From NCBI GenBank assembly GCA_947307375.1, contig CAMZIX010000001.1, forward strand, positions 51,381 to 115,380: a DNA stretch of 64,000 bases, written 5' to 3'. This document shows, in pieces, positions 41,158 to 49,703 of the stretch; positions within the stretch are counted from its first letter, which is position 1; every line of letters begins with the position of its first letter. The notes under the pieces were generated by a model. The model had not been told where the DNA came from and did not search any database. It saw nothing but the letters and a program-made list of their open reading frames with translations. The translations under genes were made by a program, and so were the position numbers. This stretch comes from an uncultured Clostridia bacterium (lineage in GTDB: Bacteria > Bacillota_A > Clostridia > Oscillospirales > Oscillospiraceae).

Positions 41158-42376
41158 ATACGGCCTCTTCGGCTTTACGGATCTAGTGATGCGCACCGTC
41201 CGGGCCCGGCTTCGCGCTTTCCTGTCAGGCCGGGTCCGACGCCGGGACGTCCGGCAGAGCATTGCCGGAGACTATGACCGGATCATCCTTTGGCGCTCCG
41301 GCTTCGGCTTTTACGCGCCGCTCTACCAGCGGCCCCAGCAGATGGCCCGGGCTCTTGCGCGGCAGCGCTGCCTGATGCTCTACGAGGCGAATCCCCTGAC
41401 CGACCGCGTGGACGGCCTGAAGGAGCTGGAAACAAACCTTGTGCTCGTCAACTGGCAGTCCCCGCTTCTGCGGCGATCGCTGCTGCGGGAGCTTGAGCAT
41501 GTACAAAAACCGAAGTATCTGCAGTTCTACTCCGCCAACCGGGAGCTTTCGCTGAGCGAGCTGCAGGCCTTTGTCCGGCGCGGCTGGCACGTCCTGTATG
41601 AGTACGTCGACGCGCTGAGCCCCGCGATCTCAGGTACCGCCCGACTGCCGAAAGCGGTCGCGGACAAGTATTTCTATGCCATGACGCATCCCGAAGTCAC
41701 CGTCGTCGCGACGGCGGAGCGGCTGAGGAAGGCCGTCGTCCGAAGGCGCGGCGCGGAGAATCTGATCCTGGCCTCCAACGGCGTGGATTACGCCTTTTTC
41801 CAGCAATGGGATCCCTATGAATTCGAGCCCGCCTTCCGTGCGATCCTGGCGCGCGGACGTCCGATCGTCTGCTATTACGGCGCGCTGGCCGAGTGGATCG
41901 ATTACGAGCTGCTGCGAACGCTGGCCGGAACCGGGCGCTACAGCGTGGTGCTGATCGGCGTCAAATACGACGCCTCCTTCGACCGGGAGCTGCGCGGCAC
42001 CGCGGCCGTGGACTACCTCGGGCCGCGGGATTATCGCGTGCTCAAATACTATGCGAGGGCAGCCGGGGTCCTGATCCTTCCCTTTCTGATCAACGAGATC
42101 ACGCGCGCGACGAATCCCGTCAAGCTCTTTGAGTACATGGCGCTGCAAAGGCCCATTGTCAGTACCGATATCGACGAATGCAGGCGGTATCGCGGCGTGC
42201 TGATCGGCAAAACGCAGCCGGATTTCCTTCGGCAGGTGGAACGCGCGCTTTCCCTGCGTGACGACAAGGACTATCTCGCACTGCTCGACGGTGAAGCGCG
42301 CGCCAACGACTGGAGAGAAAAAGCGAATACCGTTGTCGAAGCGCTGAAAAAACAGGAAAAGCTCCCGGAAGCATGA
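41117..42376 (+). CDS. Glycosyltransferase, GT-B type (TuaH-like)
   Basis: A 419-residue enzyme. The C-terminal donor-binding region LILPFLINEITRATNPVKLFEYMALQRPIVSTD is characteristic of a GT1/TuaH-like group tied to teichuronic acid or capsule synthesis. N-terminal WRSGFGFYAPLYQRPQQMARALAR is also typical. Start ATG 41117 overlaps wecB by 41 bases; the longer open frame inside wecB is not credible. Last gene of the cluster; its stop codon lies in the loop of the terminator. Confidence 0.83.
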   Translation: MINLLFKLHTHIRKYGLFGFTDLVMRTVRARLRAFLSGRVRRRDVRQSIAGDYDRIILWRSGFGFYAPLYQRPQQMARALARQRCLMLYEANPLTDRVDGLKELETNLVLVNWQSPLLRRSLLRELEHVQKPKYLQFYSANRELSLSELQAFVRRGWHVLYEYVDALSPAISGTARLPKAVADKYFYAMTHPEVTVVATAERLRKAVVRRRGAENLILASNGVDYAFFQQWDPYEFEPAFRAILARGRPIVCYYGALAEWIDYELLRTLAGTGRYSVVLIGVKYDASFDRELRGTAAVDYLGPRDYRVLKYYARAAGVLILPFLINEITRATNPVKLFEYMALQRPIVSTDIDECRRYRGVLIGKTQPDFLRQVERALSLRDDKDYLALLDGEARANDWREKANTVVEALKKQEKLPEA

Positions 42377-42392
42377 ACTCCCGGGAGCTTTT
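42357..42392. terminator. Terminator of the polysaccharide cluster, overlapping the last codons
   Basis: Twelve-bp stem (42357-42368 with 42381-42392). The glycosyltransferase stop codon is in the loop; the T-run is weak on the plus strand, and the A-rich left arm serves the minus-strand gene that ends at 42397. Confidence 0.75.
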
Positions 42393-42396
42393 CCCG

Positions 42397-42621
42397 TCAG
42401 TATACGGTTTTGATCGTTTCGCGCGCCAAACCGTACTGTCGGCAGAAGGCGTCCAGATCCTCCGGCCGGCGGATCAGCATCACTTCCTGCATGCGTCCGG
42501 TATGGCGGTTGCGCATACAGGCCACCTTTTCGCCGGTGCAGATGCTGCTGCGGATGACCGGCTCATAGTCCTCCGGCGGAAACTGCGGCGGCGAAGGCTC
42601 TTTCTTTTTCCATCCGAACAC
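42397..42621 (-). CDS. Conserved small hypothetical protein
   Basis: A 74-residue protein: MFGWKKKEPSPPQ, then IRSSICTGEKVACMRNRHTGRMQEVMLIRRPEDLDAFCRQYGL. This type of small basic protein with a CTGE(K/Q)VA core is widespread in Clostridia and often mis-annotated as an aspartate dehydrogenase. No function known. GTG start with GGGAGAG about 7 bases upstream. Confidence 0.65.
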   Translation of the reverse strand: MFGWKKKEPSPPQFPPEDYEPVIRSSICTGEKVACMRNRHTGRMQEVMLIRRPEDLDAFCRQYGLARETIKTVY

Positions 42622-42688
42622 GGCGATCTCTCCCTTCGGCTGCTCTCTGAGCCGATTGTAGCACGAAGGCGGCTTTTTGACAATCCGA

Positions 42689-42841
42689 TCAGTTCTGTTT
42701 TCGCTTCTTTCGTTCGGCCGGAGGCAGTTTTTCCGGGTTTTCGATGCCGAAGGCCGGATACTGTCCAGTGCACAGAGGCGTTTCGACTGCGGACATGCGC
42801 GGAGGCGCGCTCCGATCGCTATTGTTCTTCCTGCGCTTCAT
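42689..42841 (-). CDS. Hypothetical 50-residue basic protein
   Basis: A short open frame from ATG 42841 (50 residues) preceded by GAGGTGATCCC, a good ribosome binding site. It is basic and Pro-rich: MKRRKNNSDRSAPPRMSAVE at the start, AFGIENPEKLPPAERKKRKQ near the end. The segment TPLCTGQYPAFGIEN resembles neighbouring small proteins with a CTG motif (the next gene has CTGEKVA). I do not recognise it; it could be non-coding, but the start signal is convincing. Confidence 0.5.
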   Translation of the reverse strand: MKRRKNNSDRSAPPRMSAVETPLCTGQYPAFGIENPEKLPPAERKKRKQN

Positions 42842-42886
42842 GGGATCACCTCACTGATAGCATGCTGAAAACAAAGAAAATTATTC

Positions 42887-42915
42887 TTGATTGCGCGAGG
42901 CAAAGCGCGTATACT
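42887..42915 (+). promoter_or_regulatory. Promoter for the ArsB/NhaD-type permease
   Basis: TTGATT (42887-42892), 17-base spacer, TATACT (42910-42915), 28 bases before the ATG. Confidence 0.65.
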
Positions 42916-42943
42916 TGGCGAAGACAGATTATGGGAGGAAGAA

Positions 42944-44047
42944 ATGGCTACCATCCGATCGTTCATCCGACGGGAGCCGGTGCTGCTCATCGCGGCGTTG
43001 GCCGCGCTCGTCAGCTGCTTTTTCGTTCCGCCGGACGCGGCTTATCTCGGCTATATGGACCTGCGCACCCTGGCCCTGCTGTACTGCCTGATGACGGTGG
43101 TGGCCGGGCTCCGGCAGGCGGGCCTGTTCGCGCATCTGGCGCATATGCTCTGCCGAAAGGCGGGAAGCCTGCGCGCTATGGCCCTGCTGCTGGTGCTGCT
43201 GTGCTTTTTCAGCTCCATGTTCATTACCAACGACGTTGCCCTGCTGACCTTTGTGCCCTTTGCCGTCGTCGTGCTCGGGATGGCCGGACGCGGGAAAGAG
43301 CTGATCCACATCGTCGTGCTGCAGACCGTGGCGGCCAATCTCGGCAGCATGCTGACCCCCGTCGGCAACCCGCAGAACCTGTTCCTCTACTCTTACTATG
43401 ACCTGAGCCTCGGCGATTTCATCCGCATGACCCTGCCGGTCTGGCTGCTGTCTCTGCTGCTGATCGTCGGCGCCTGCCTGCTCTCCGACCGCAGCCGCAT
43501 GGAGGTCTTCCTTGGTGAGGAGCCCGGCGTCGATAGGCGCGGCCTGCTGCTGTATCTGGCGCTGTTCGTCCTGTGCCTTGCGGTCGTGCTGCGGCTGCTC
43601 ACCTGGCCGGTGATGCTCGGCATCCTGATCGCCGTGCTGCTGGTCTTCGACCGGAAGCTCCTGCTCAAGGCAGATTTCATGCTGCTGCTAACCTTTGTGG
43701 CTTTCTTTGTCTTTGCAGGAAACCTGGCCCGCATCGATGCGGTCAGCATTCTGCTGCGCCGTCTGCTGGAGGGACGGGAGTACCTCGTTTCCGTGCTGGC
43801 CAGCCAGGTCATCAGCAACGTTCCGGCGGCGCTGCTGCTGTCCGGCTTCACCGGGGAAAGCCGCGCGCTGCTTCTGGGCGTCAATATCGGCGGCCTTGGC
43901 ACGCCGATCGCGAGCCTCGCCAGTCTCATCAGCATGAAGCTCTACTCCCACTCCGAGCACGCACATACGGGGCGCTACCTGCTGGAATTTTTCGCCGTGA
44001 ACCTGCTCCTGCTTCTGATCCTCTCCCTCACGCAGCTGCTCATCTGA
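42944..44047 (+). CDS. Ion/organic-anion permease (ArsB/NhaD-SLC13-like superfamily)
   Basis: A 367-residue membrane protein with about 10 hydrophobic segments. TNDVALLTFVPFAVVVLG and NLGSMLTPVGNPQNLFLYSY (about 123-142) are the superfamily's conserved loops; a second ISNVPAALLLSGF in the C-half is the matching inverted repeat. Family members move arsenite, Na+/H+, citrate or silicon; substrate not determinable. ATG 42944 follows GGGAGGAAG. Confidence 0.82.
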   Translation: MATIRSFIRREPVLLIAALAALVSCFFVPPDAAYLGYMDLRTLALLYCLMTVVAGLRQAGLFAHLAHMLCRKAGSLRAMALLLVLLCFFSSMFITNDVALLTFVPFAVVVLGMAGRGKELIHIVVLQTVAANLGSMLTPVGNPQNLFLYSYYDLSLGDFIRMTLPVWLLSLLLIVGACLLSDRSRMEVFLGEEPGVDRRGLLLYLALFVLCLAVVLRLLTWPVMLGILIAVLLVFDRKLLLKADFMLLLTFVAFFVFAGNLARIDAVSILLRRLLEGREYLVSVLASQVISNVPAALLLSGFTGESRALLLGVNIGGLGTPIASLASLISMKLYSHSEHAHTGRYLLEFFAVNLLLLLILSLTQLLI

Positions 44048-44060
44048 AATAATGCATAGA

Positions 44061-44092
44061 AAAAAGCACCTCTTGACGAGGTGCTTTTTTAG
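44061..44092. terminator. Bidirectional terminator between the permease gene and rpsU
   Basis: Perfect 12-bp stem (44061-44072 with 44079-44090), six-base loop, T-run and matching A-run; the genes converge. Confidence 0.88.
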
Positions 44093-44094
44093 CA

Positions 44095-44280
44095 TCAATA
44101 GAAGCGCTTATTCTTGTTCTTGCGGGCGGCTTCGGACTTTTTGCGGCGCTTGACGCTGGGGCTCTGGTAATACTCCTTCTTTCTCAGGTCGGCCAGAACG
44201 CCGGACTTGGCGCAGCTGCGCTTGAAGCGTTTCAGAGCGTTGTCCAGAGACTCGTTTTCCTTGACGTAGATTTCAGACAT
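44095..44280 (-). CDS. rpsU: 30S ribosomal protein S21
   Basis: A 61-residue very basic ribosomal protein: [42 protein letters not shown], then [13 protein letters not shown]. Involved in translation initiation at the 30S platform. Preceded by GGAGGG and by a perfect promoter. Confidence 0.96.
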   Translation of the reverse strand: MSEIYVKENESLDNALKRFKRSCAKSGVLADLRKKEYYQSPSVKRRKKSEAARKNKNKRFY

Positions 44281-44346
44281 TTATTTCCCTCCCTCCAAAT
44301 ACGCCTGCGGCGCTTTAAGGGCCACGATTTGGCTTTTAACGGGAGC

Positions 44347-44375
44347 ATTATACCTTTAATTCCTGCTTTTGTCAA
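44347..44375 (-). promoter_or_regulatory. Consensus promoter of rpsU
   Basis: Minus strand perfect TTGACA (44370-44375), 17-base spacer, perfect TATAAT (44347-44352), lying just before and at the 3' end of leuS. Confidence 0.9.
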
Positions 44376-44378
44376 CCG

Positions 44379-46886
44379 TTACTTTGCCGGTTTCAAAATC
44401 AGGTTGATCAGCTTGTTTTTGACGACGATCGTCTTGACGAGCTGCATGCCCTCCATCTGTCGTTTGATCTTTTCGTCCGCGCAGGCGGCGGCGATGACCG
44501 TCTCATTGTCCGCGTCCGCCGCGACCTTGATCGTGGAACGAAGCTTGCCGTTGACCTGTACCGCCATCTCGCGGATCGCGTCGACGGTCTTGGCCTCGTC
44601 GTACTGCGGCCAGGGCATCTGCATGGCCATCCTGCCGTACCTGGCGGCGAAGCCGGCCAGCTCCCACATCTCCTCGGCGATATGCGGCACGAAGGGACTG
44701 AGCAGCAGGATCAGCTGCTCCAGGTCGCCGCGGCTGAGGCCCCTGGCATAGAAATCGTTGACCAGGGCCATCATGGCCGCGATCGCCGTATTCATCTTCA
44801 GGCTGTTGATGTCCTCGGTGACCTTTTTGATCGTCTTGTGCACGCTGCTCTCATTGGCAGCGGAGATCACATCGCCGTCCCTGACCATATCAAGCAGGTT
44901 GAAGCAGCGGTCGAGGAAGCGCTTGGAGCCCTTGACGGCCTCGTCCGACCAGGTGGCGGTCTTCTCAAAGTCGCCGATGAACATGATGTACAGACGCATC
45001 GTGTCCGCGCCGTAGGCCTTGACCACGTCGTCGGGATTGACGACGTTGCCGAGCGACTTGGACATTTTGACCGCCGGGCGCAGCGCCTGGCTGCCGTATT
45101 TGGCGATCAGAGCCTGCTTCTCTTCCTCCGATTCCACATTGCCGACATAATGCGGGTTCCTGCCCAGGATCATCCCGTGGCTGGTGCGCTTGGCATAGGG
45201 CTCCTTGGTGTGCACGACGCCGATATCGTAGAGGAACTTGTGCCAGAAGCGGCTGTAGAGCAGATGGAGCGTCGTGTGCTCCATGCCGCCGTTGTACCAG
45301 TCGACCGGGCCCCAGTACTCCTCGGCCTCTTTGCTGACGAGCTCCTTGTCGTTGTGCGGATCCATGTAACGCAGGAAGTACCAGCTGGAGCCGGCCCACT
45401 GCGGCATCGTGTCGGTCTCGCGCCTGGCGGGGCCGCCGCAGCAGGGGCAGCTGGTGTTGACCCAGTCGGTCATCTTGCTCAGCGGGGATTCGCCGTCGTC
45501 GGTCAGCTCGTAGGAGTCGACCTGCGGCAGCAGCAGCGGCAGCTCGTTCTCGGGCAGGGGCACCCAGCCGCACTTGTCGCACTTGACCAGCGGGATCGGC
45601 TCGCCCCAGTAGCGCTGTCTGGAAAAGACCCAGTCGCGCAGCTTGTAGTTGACCTTTTCGTGGCCGATCCCCTGCTCCTCGAGCCAGGCGGTGATCGCGG
45701 GGATCGCCTGCTTGACGGTCATGCCGTTGAGGAAGCCGGAGTTGACCATGATGCCGGTGTCGTCCTTGAGGGTAAAGGCCGCTTCTTCAATGTTGCCGCC
45801 CTGTACGACCTCGATGATCTCGCAGCCGAACTTTCTGGCAAACTCCCAGTCGCGGTCGTCATGGGCCGGGACGGCCATGATGGCGCCGGTGCCGTAGGTG
45901 ACAAGGACGTAGTCGGAGATGAAGATCGGGATCTCCTTGCCGTTGACGGGGTTGATGCCGCGCACGCCCTCGATGCGCACGCCGGTCTTTTCCTTATTGA
46001 GCTCGGCGCGCTCAAAGTCGGACTTGTGGGCGGCCTCGTCGACGTAGGCGGCGACGGCGTCCCAGTTCTCGATCTTGTCCTGCCAGCGCTTGACATAGGG
46101 GTGCTCCGGCGAGAGGACCATATAGGTCGCGCCGAAGAGCGTGTCGGGGCGGGTCGTGAAGATCAGCAGATCGTCGCCGGCGGTCGTTTTGAAGGTGACC
46201 TCGGCGCCGGTGGAGCGGCCGATCCAGTTGATCTGCTGGGTCTTGACGCGCTCGATGAAATCCAGGCCGTCCAGATCGTCGATCAGGCGCTGGGCGTACT
46301 TGGTAATGCCGAGCATCCACTGGCTCTTCTCGCGGCGAACGACCTCGCTGCCGCAGCGCTCGCAGACGCCCTCGACGACCTCCTCGTTGGCCAGCACGCA
46401 CTTGCAGCTGGTGCACCAGTTGACGGGCATCGTGGTCTTGTAGGCCAGGCCGTGCTTGAACAACTGCAGGAAGATCCACTGCGTCCACTTGTAGTAGTTC
46501 GGGTCGGTGGTGTCCACGACGCGGTCCCAGTCGAAGCCGTAGCCGAGCATTTTCAGCTGGCGGGTGAAGTTTTCGATGTTCTGCTTCGTGACGATCGCGG
46601 GGTGGATATGATTCTTGATGGCGAAGTTCTCGGTCGGCAGGCCGAAGGCGTCAAAGCCGATCGGGAACAGGACGTTAAAGCCCTCCATGCGCTTTTTGCG
46701 CGCGACGATATCCATCGCCGTGAAGGGGCGGGGATGGCCGACGTGCAGACCGGCGGCGCTTGGGTACGGGAATTCGATCAGCCCGTAGAACTTGGGCTTG
46801 TCACTGCCGGTCTCGGCGGCGTAGGGCTTGACTTCTTCCCAGCGAGCCTGCCATTTCTTTTCAATGGCGGCAAAATCGTATTTCAT
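44379..46886 (-). CDS. leuS: Leucyl-tRNA synthetase
   Basis: An 835-residue class I synthetase, normal length. HIGH motif as [10 protein letters not shown] (46-55); an insertion with the CP1 editing domain ([25 protein letters not shown], about 220-245); a Cys-rich zinc segment in [24 protein letters not shown] at about 607-611 ([13 protein letters not shown]). AAAGGAGAG precedes the ATG. No T-box leader is seen upstream; the gene follows rsfS with only 60 bases between, containing a hairpin without T-run. Confidence 0.96.
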   Translation of the reverse strand: MKYDFAAIEKKWQARWEEVKPYAAETGSDKPKFYGLIEFPYPSAAGLHVGHPRPFTAMDIVARKKRMEGFNVLFPIGFDAFGLPTENFAIKNHIHPAIVTKQNIENFTRQLKMLGYGFDWDRVVDTTDPNYYKWTQWIFLQLFKHGLAYKTTMPVNWCTSCKCVLANEEVVEGVCERCGSEVVRREKSQWMLGITKYAQRLIDDLDGLDFIERVKTQQINWIGRSTGAEVTFKTTAGDDLLIFTTRPDTLFGATYMVLSPEHPYVKRWQDKIENWDAVAAYVDEAAHKSDFERAELNKEKTGVRIEGVRGINPVNGKEIPIFISDYVLVTYGTGAIMAVPAHDDRDWEFARKFGCEIIEVVQGGNIEEAAFTLKDDTGIMVNSGFLNGMTVKQAIPAITAWLEEQGIGHEKVNYKLRDWVFSRQRYWGEPIPLVKCDKCGWVPLPENELPLLLPQVDSYELTDDGESPLSKMTDWVNTSCPCCGGPARRETDTMPQWAGSSWYFLRYMDPHNDKELVSKEAEEYWGPVDWYNGGMEHTTLHLLYSRFWHKFLYDIGVVHTKEPYAKRTSHGMILGRNPHYVGNVESEEEKQALIAKYGSQALRPAVKMSKSLGNVVNPDDVVKAYGADTMRLYIMFIGDFEKTATWSDEAVKGSKRFLDRCFNLLDMVRDGDVISAANESSVHKTIKKVTEDINSLKMNTAIAAMMALVNDFYARGLSRGDLEQLILLLSPFVPHIAEEMWELAGFAARYGRMAMQMPWPQYDEAKTVDAIREMAVQVNGKLRSTIKVAADADNETVIAAACADEKIKRQMEGMQLVKTIVVKNKLINLILKPAK

Positions 46887-46927
46887 GACGGATTTCTCTC
46901 CTTTATCGTGTTGATCTCTGTCCGTAT

Positions 46928-46945
46928 GCCCCGGTTATCCGGGGC
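46928..46945. repeat. Hairpin in the rsfS-leuS gap
   Basis: GCCCCGG (46928-46934), loop TTAT, CCGGGGC (46939-46945). No T-run on either strand; it may modulate read-through or mRNA stability between rsfS and leuS. Confidence 0.5.
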
Positions 46946-46946
46946 G

Positions 46947-47297
46947 TCAAAGGGATGAGAGATCCACCACCTCAGAATCGCTCCAGAGACGCTCGAGATT
47001 GTAGAACTTGCGCGCCTCGTCCGTAAACACATGCACGATCACGCTGCCGAAGTCCATCAGCACCCAGATGTCGGAGCGCAGGCCCTCGCGGCGCATCGGC
47101 GGCTCGCCGGCCTCGGACAGCTCCTTGTCCACCTCGTCCACCAGCGCCTTGATGTGCGTGGAGGAGGTGCCGTTGCAGATGACGAAGTAATCGGCCAGCA
47201 CGGTCTGTTCTTCGGTTTTCAGGACTTTCACGTCCTTGGCTTTCTTTTCCTCCAGCGCGTGAGCCGCGATGGCGGCGATTTCCCGGGAAGTCAGCAT
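46947..47297 (-). CDS. rsfS: Ribosomal silencing factor RsfS
   Basis: A 116-residue protein that binds L14 and blocks subunit joining under starvation. LTSREIAAIAAHALEEKKAKDVKVL at the N-terminus and DYFVICNGTSSTHIKALVDEV ... GLRSDIWVLMDFGSVIVHVFTDEARKFYNLERLW fit the DUF143 family exactly. It lies 7 bases from the nadD-yqeK stop, with its ribosome binding site inside that gene's end, as in most Firmicutes. Confidence 0.95.
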   Translation of the reverse strand: MLTSREIAAIAAHALEEKKAKDVKVLKTEEQTVLADYFVICNGTSSTHIKALVDEVDKELSEAGEPPMRREGLRSDIWVLMDFGSVIVHVFTDEARKFYNLERLWSDSEVVDLSSL

Positions 47298-47303
47298 TTG
47301 TCT

Positions 47304-48473
47304 TTACATCCTTTCGTTCTGCTCAAGATAATCCAATGCGATATATGTTGCGGCACAGGGCACAGCGCCCTTTTCTCTGATATGGCGAAGCGTCAGGGCA
47401 AAAGCCGTGCGCAGGGCGAGGTCAAGATCCTCCGCGGCGAGTTCGCGCACCTTGTCGATCCCGGGGAAGTCTCTCGTCGGCTCGATGAAATCCGCCAGCC
47501 AGACGATCTTCTCCAGCCGCGTCATATCCGGCCTGCCGGTGCAGTGCCAGCGGATCGCCTTTTTTACCGCCTCGGAAACGCCGAAGCGATCTTCCGCGTA
47601 GGCCGCCGCCGTAATGGCGTGCAGCACCTCCGGGCTTTCCCGCTCGGAGGGATCCAGGCTGATCCCGTATTCCTCACAGAGTCGAAGCTGGGTCTCAGGA
47701 TCCAGTTTCTTGGTGATGTCGTGCAGGATCGCGGCTTCCGCGGCAAGCTCGGGGTCCTCGCCCCAGCGCCTGGCCAGCGCCACCGCCTCGTTCTCACAGC
47801 CGGCCACATGGGCGATGCGGCTGGGCTTGAGCATGGCGTATGCCTTTTCGCGCAGCCAGCTCAGCTCCGGCTGAGCGCCGTACCAGCGACGGCGGATGAT
47901 CTCTTCATAGACCTCCGGCTGCAGCCGGTCGGCGCCGAGGCGCCGCGGCAGAAGCTCGCGGATCTCCGCAGAGCTCGTTTCGATCGGCTCGTGCGGCAGG
48001 ATCCGCACCTGCGCGCCATAGTCGCTGCGGAGCTGCGCCGCTTTCTCCTCCACCTGCTCGAGCTCGCCGTCCGCGCGGCAGAGCACCGCCAGTACGCACT
48101 GCTCCAGCAGATAGCGGAAGCGGTACCATTGGTCGAAACAGAGCAGCATATCGGTGCCGATCACCAGAAAGATCTGGTCCTCCGGCTGTTGTTCGCGGAT
48201 GCGCTCCACGGTGTCCGCCGTATAGCTGACGCCCTCGCGCCGAAGCTCAAGATCGGAGATCTCAACGCCGGGGATCCCGGCGAAGCACAGCTCGCACAGA
48301 CGGAAACGCTCCTCCGCCGAAGGGCTGTCATCCGGCAGCTCCTTATGCGGCGGAAGATGATCCGGCAGGATCAGCAGCCGATCCGGCCGAAGCAGCTCGA
48401 CGGCGCTTTCGGCGGCGGCGCGATGGCCGAGGTGCGGCGGGTTGAAGCTGCCGCCGTAGAGGGCGAGCTTCAT
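47304..48473 (-). CDS. NadD-YqeK fusion: nicotinate-nucleotide adenylyltransferase plus HD-domain hydrolase
   Basis: A 389-residue two-domain protein. Residues 1 to about 195 are NadD: LALYGGSFNPPHLGHR (3-18, the HxGH nucleotidyltransferase loop), then LPDHLPPHKE and a late ISSxxIRxxL-like segment (TSSAEIREL). Residues about 205-389 are YqeK: HVAGCENEAVALARRW, AILHDITKK (HD pair), HAITAA and WLADFIEPTRDFPGIDK. YqeK homologues hydrolyse diadenosine tetraphosphate. NadD makes deamido-NAD. In Bacillus these are adjacent separate genes in this order, so the fusion is natural. Confidence 0.93.
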   Translation of the reverse strand: MKLALYGGSFNPPHLGHRAAAESAVELLRPDRLLILPDHLPPHKELPDDSPSAEERFRLCELCFAGIPGVEISDLELRREGVSYTADTVERIREQQPEDQIFLVIGTDMLLCFDQWYRFRYLLEQCVLAVLCRADGELEQVEEKAAQLRSDYGAQVRILPHEPIETSSAEIRELLPRRLGADRLQPEVYEEIIRRRWYGAQPELSWLREKAYAMLKPSRIAHVAGCENEAVALARRWGEDPELAAEAAILHDITKKLDPETQLRLCEEYGISLDPSERESPEVLHAITAAAYAEDRFGVSEAVKKAIRWHCTGRPDMTRLEKIVWLADFIEPTRDFPGIDKVRELAAEDLDLALRTAFALTLRHIREKGAVPCAATYIALDYLEQNERM

Positions 48474-48778
48474 TTCTTTTTATCCTTCACCAGCTCTATT
48501 TTCGGCTCCTTTTCGTTCCTTTTATACAGGACGAACTTGGTACCGATCACCTGTACCTGCTCGGCCCTGCAGGCCACGGAAAGCGCGTCGCAGGCCTCGC
48601 GCGCGGTGAGCATGGAGTTTTCCAGCACCTTGCCCTTGACGAGCTCTCTGGCCTTCAGGGCGCTCGTCACGGAGGCGATCAGGTTCTCGGTGATGCCGCC
48701 CTTGCCCACCTGGATGATGGTATCCTCCGCCGCGGCCAGGCCGCGCAGCTGGGAACGCTGTTTGCTTGTCAATGCCAT
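48470..48778 (-). CDS. yhbY: YhbY-family RNA-binding protein
   Basis: A 102-residue CRM-domain protein: LTSKQRSQLRGLAAAEDTIIQVGKGGITENLIASV, then LEARELVKGKVLENSM-like and KFVLYKRNEKE. The GxGG loop (GKGGIT) is the RNA-binding signature. YhbY associates with pre-50S ribosomes. Overlaps nadD-yqeK by 4 bases. Confidence 0.93.
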   Translation of the reverse strand: MALTSKQRSQLRGLAAAEDTIIQVGKGGITENLIASVTSALKARELVKGKVLENSMLTAREACDALSVACRAEQVQVIGTKFVLYKRNEKEPKIELVKDKKK

Positions 48779-48788
48779 TTCTTTTCCC

Positions 48789-49697
48789 TCACGATTTAAA
48801 CAATGCGGTCACGAAATTGTTGCGGTCAAAGGGGATCAGATCGTCGATCCCTTCGCCGACGCCCACATACTTGACCGGGAGTTTCAGCTCCTCGGCGATC
48901 GCAAAGACGATGCCGCCCTTGGCGGTGCCGTCCAGCTTTGTGAGCACGATGCCGGTGATGCCGGCGGTGTCCAGGAATTGCTTGGCCTGGATCAGACCGT
49001 TCTGACCGGTCGTCGCGTCGAGCACCATCAGGGTCTCCACGTCCGCCTCCGGCAGCTCGCGGTCGATGATGCGGCGGATCTTCGCCAGCTCGTTCATCAG
49101 ATTCTGCTTGTTGTGCAGGCGGCCGGCGGTGTCGATGATGACGACGTCGGTGCCGCGGGCCTTCGCCGCGCAGAGGCCGTCGTAGACCACGGCGGCGGGA
49201 TCGCTCCCCTCCTCGTGGCGGACGAGCTCCGCCCCGGCGCGCTCGGCCCAGATGGCCAGCTGCTCGGCGGCCGCGGCGCGGAAGGTATCGCCTGCGCAGA
49301 GCAGCACCTTCTTGCCCTGGTCCCTGAGCTGACGGGCCAGCTTTCCGATCGTCGTCGTCTTGCCGACGCCGTTGACGCCGACCATCAGGATGACCGAGGG
49401 CTTCGTATCGAGCTTGAGCTCCGCGTTCCCGACCTCGAGCTGGTTCGTGAGCAGCTCGATCAGTCCCTCGCGGGCCTCGTATCCCTTCCGGAAACGGCGC
49501 TCCCAGGTCAAACGCTTCATGCCCTTGACGAGCTTTTCCGCGGTCTCGCCGCCGACGTCGGAGAGCACCAGCAGCTCTTCCAGATCGTCGTAGAAATCCT
49601 CGTCGTCCGGGGCGTAGTCCTGAAACAGAGCCTCCAGCTCCTGCATGTTCCTGCGGGTCTTGCTCAGACCCGAGAAGATCTTATCGAAAAATCCCAT
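48789..49697 (-). CDS. ftsY: Signal recognition particle receptor FtsY
   Basis: A 302-residue SRP-family GTPase. A short N-terminal helical bundle ([21 protein letters not shown]), then the NG domain: [19 protein letters not shown] (G1), [11 protein letters not shown] (G2), [16 protein letters not shown] (G3), [11 protein letters not shown] (G4) and [13 protein letters not shown] at the end. Delivers ribosomes with signal peptides to SecYEG. It lacks the long acidic A domain of E. coli, normal for Firmicutes. 7 bases separate it from smc. Confidence 0.96.
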   Translation of the reverse strand: MGFFDKIFSGLSKTRRNMQELEALFQDYAPDDEDFYDDLEELLVLSDVGGETAEKLVKGMKRLTWERRFRKGYEAREGLIELLTNQLEVGNAELKLDTKPSVILMVGVNGVGKTTTIGKLARQLRDQGKKVLLCAGDTFRAAAAEQLAIWAERAGAELVRHEEGSDPAAVVYDGLCAAKARGTDVVIIDTAGRLHNKQNLMNELAKIRRIIDRELPEADVETLMVLDATTGQNGLIQAKQFLDTAGITGIVLTKLDGTAKGGIVFAIAEELKLPVKYVGVGEGIDDLIPFDRNNFVTALFKS

Positions 49698-49703
49698 TGC
49701 GGT

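Noticed and set aside
46887..46946. T-box leader for leuS
   Set aside because: The 60-base gap has a small hairpin but no specifier loop or T-box sequence, and is too short.
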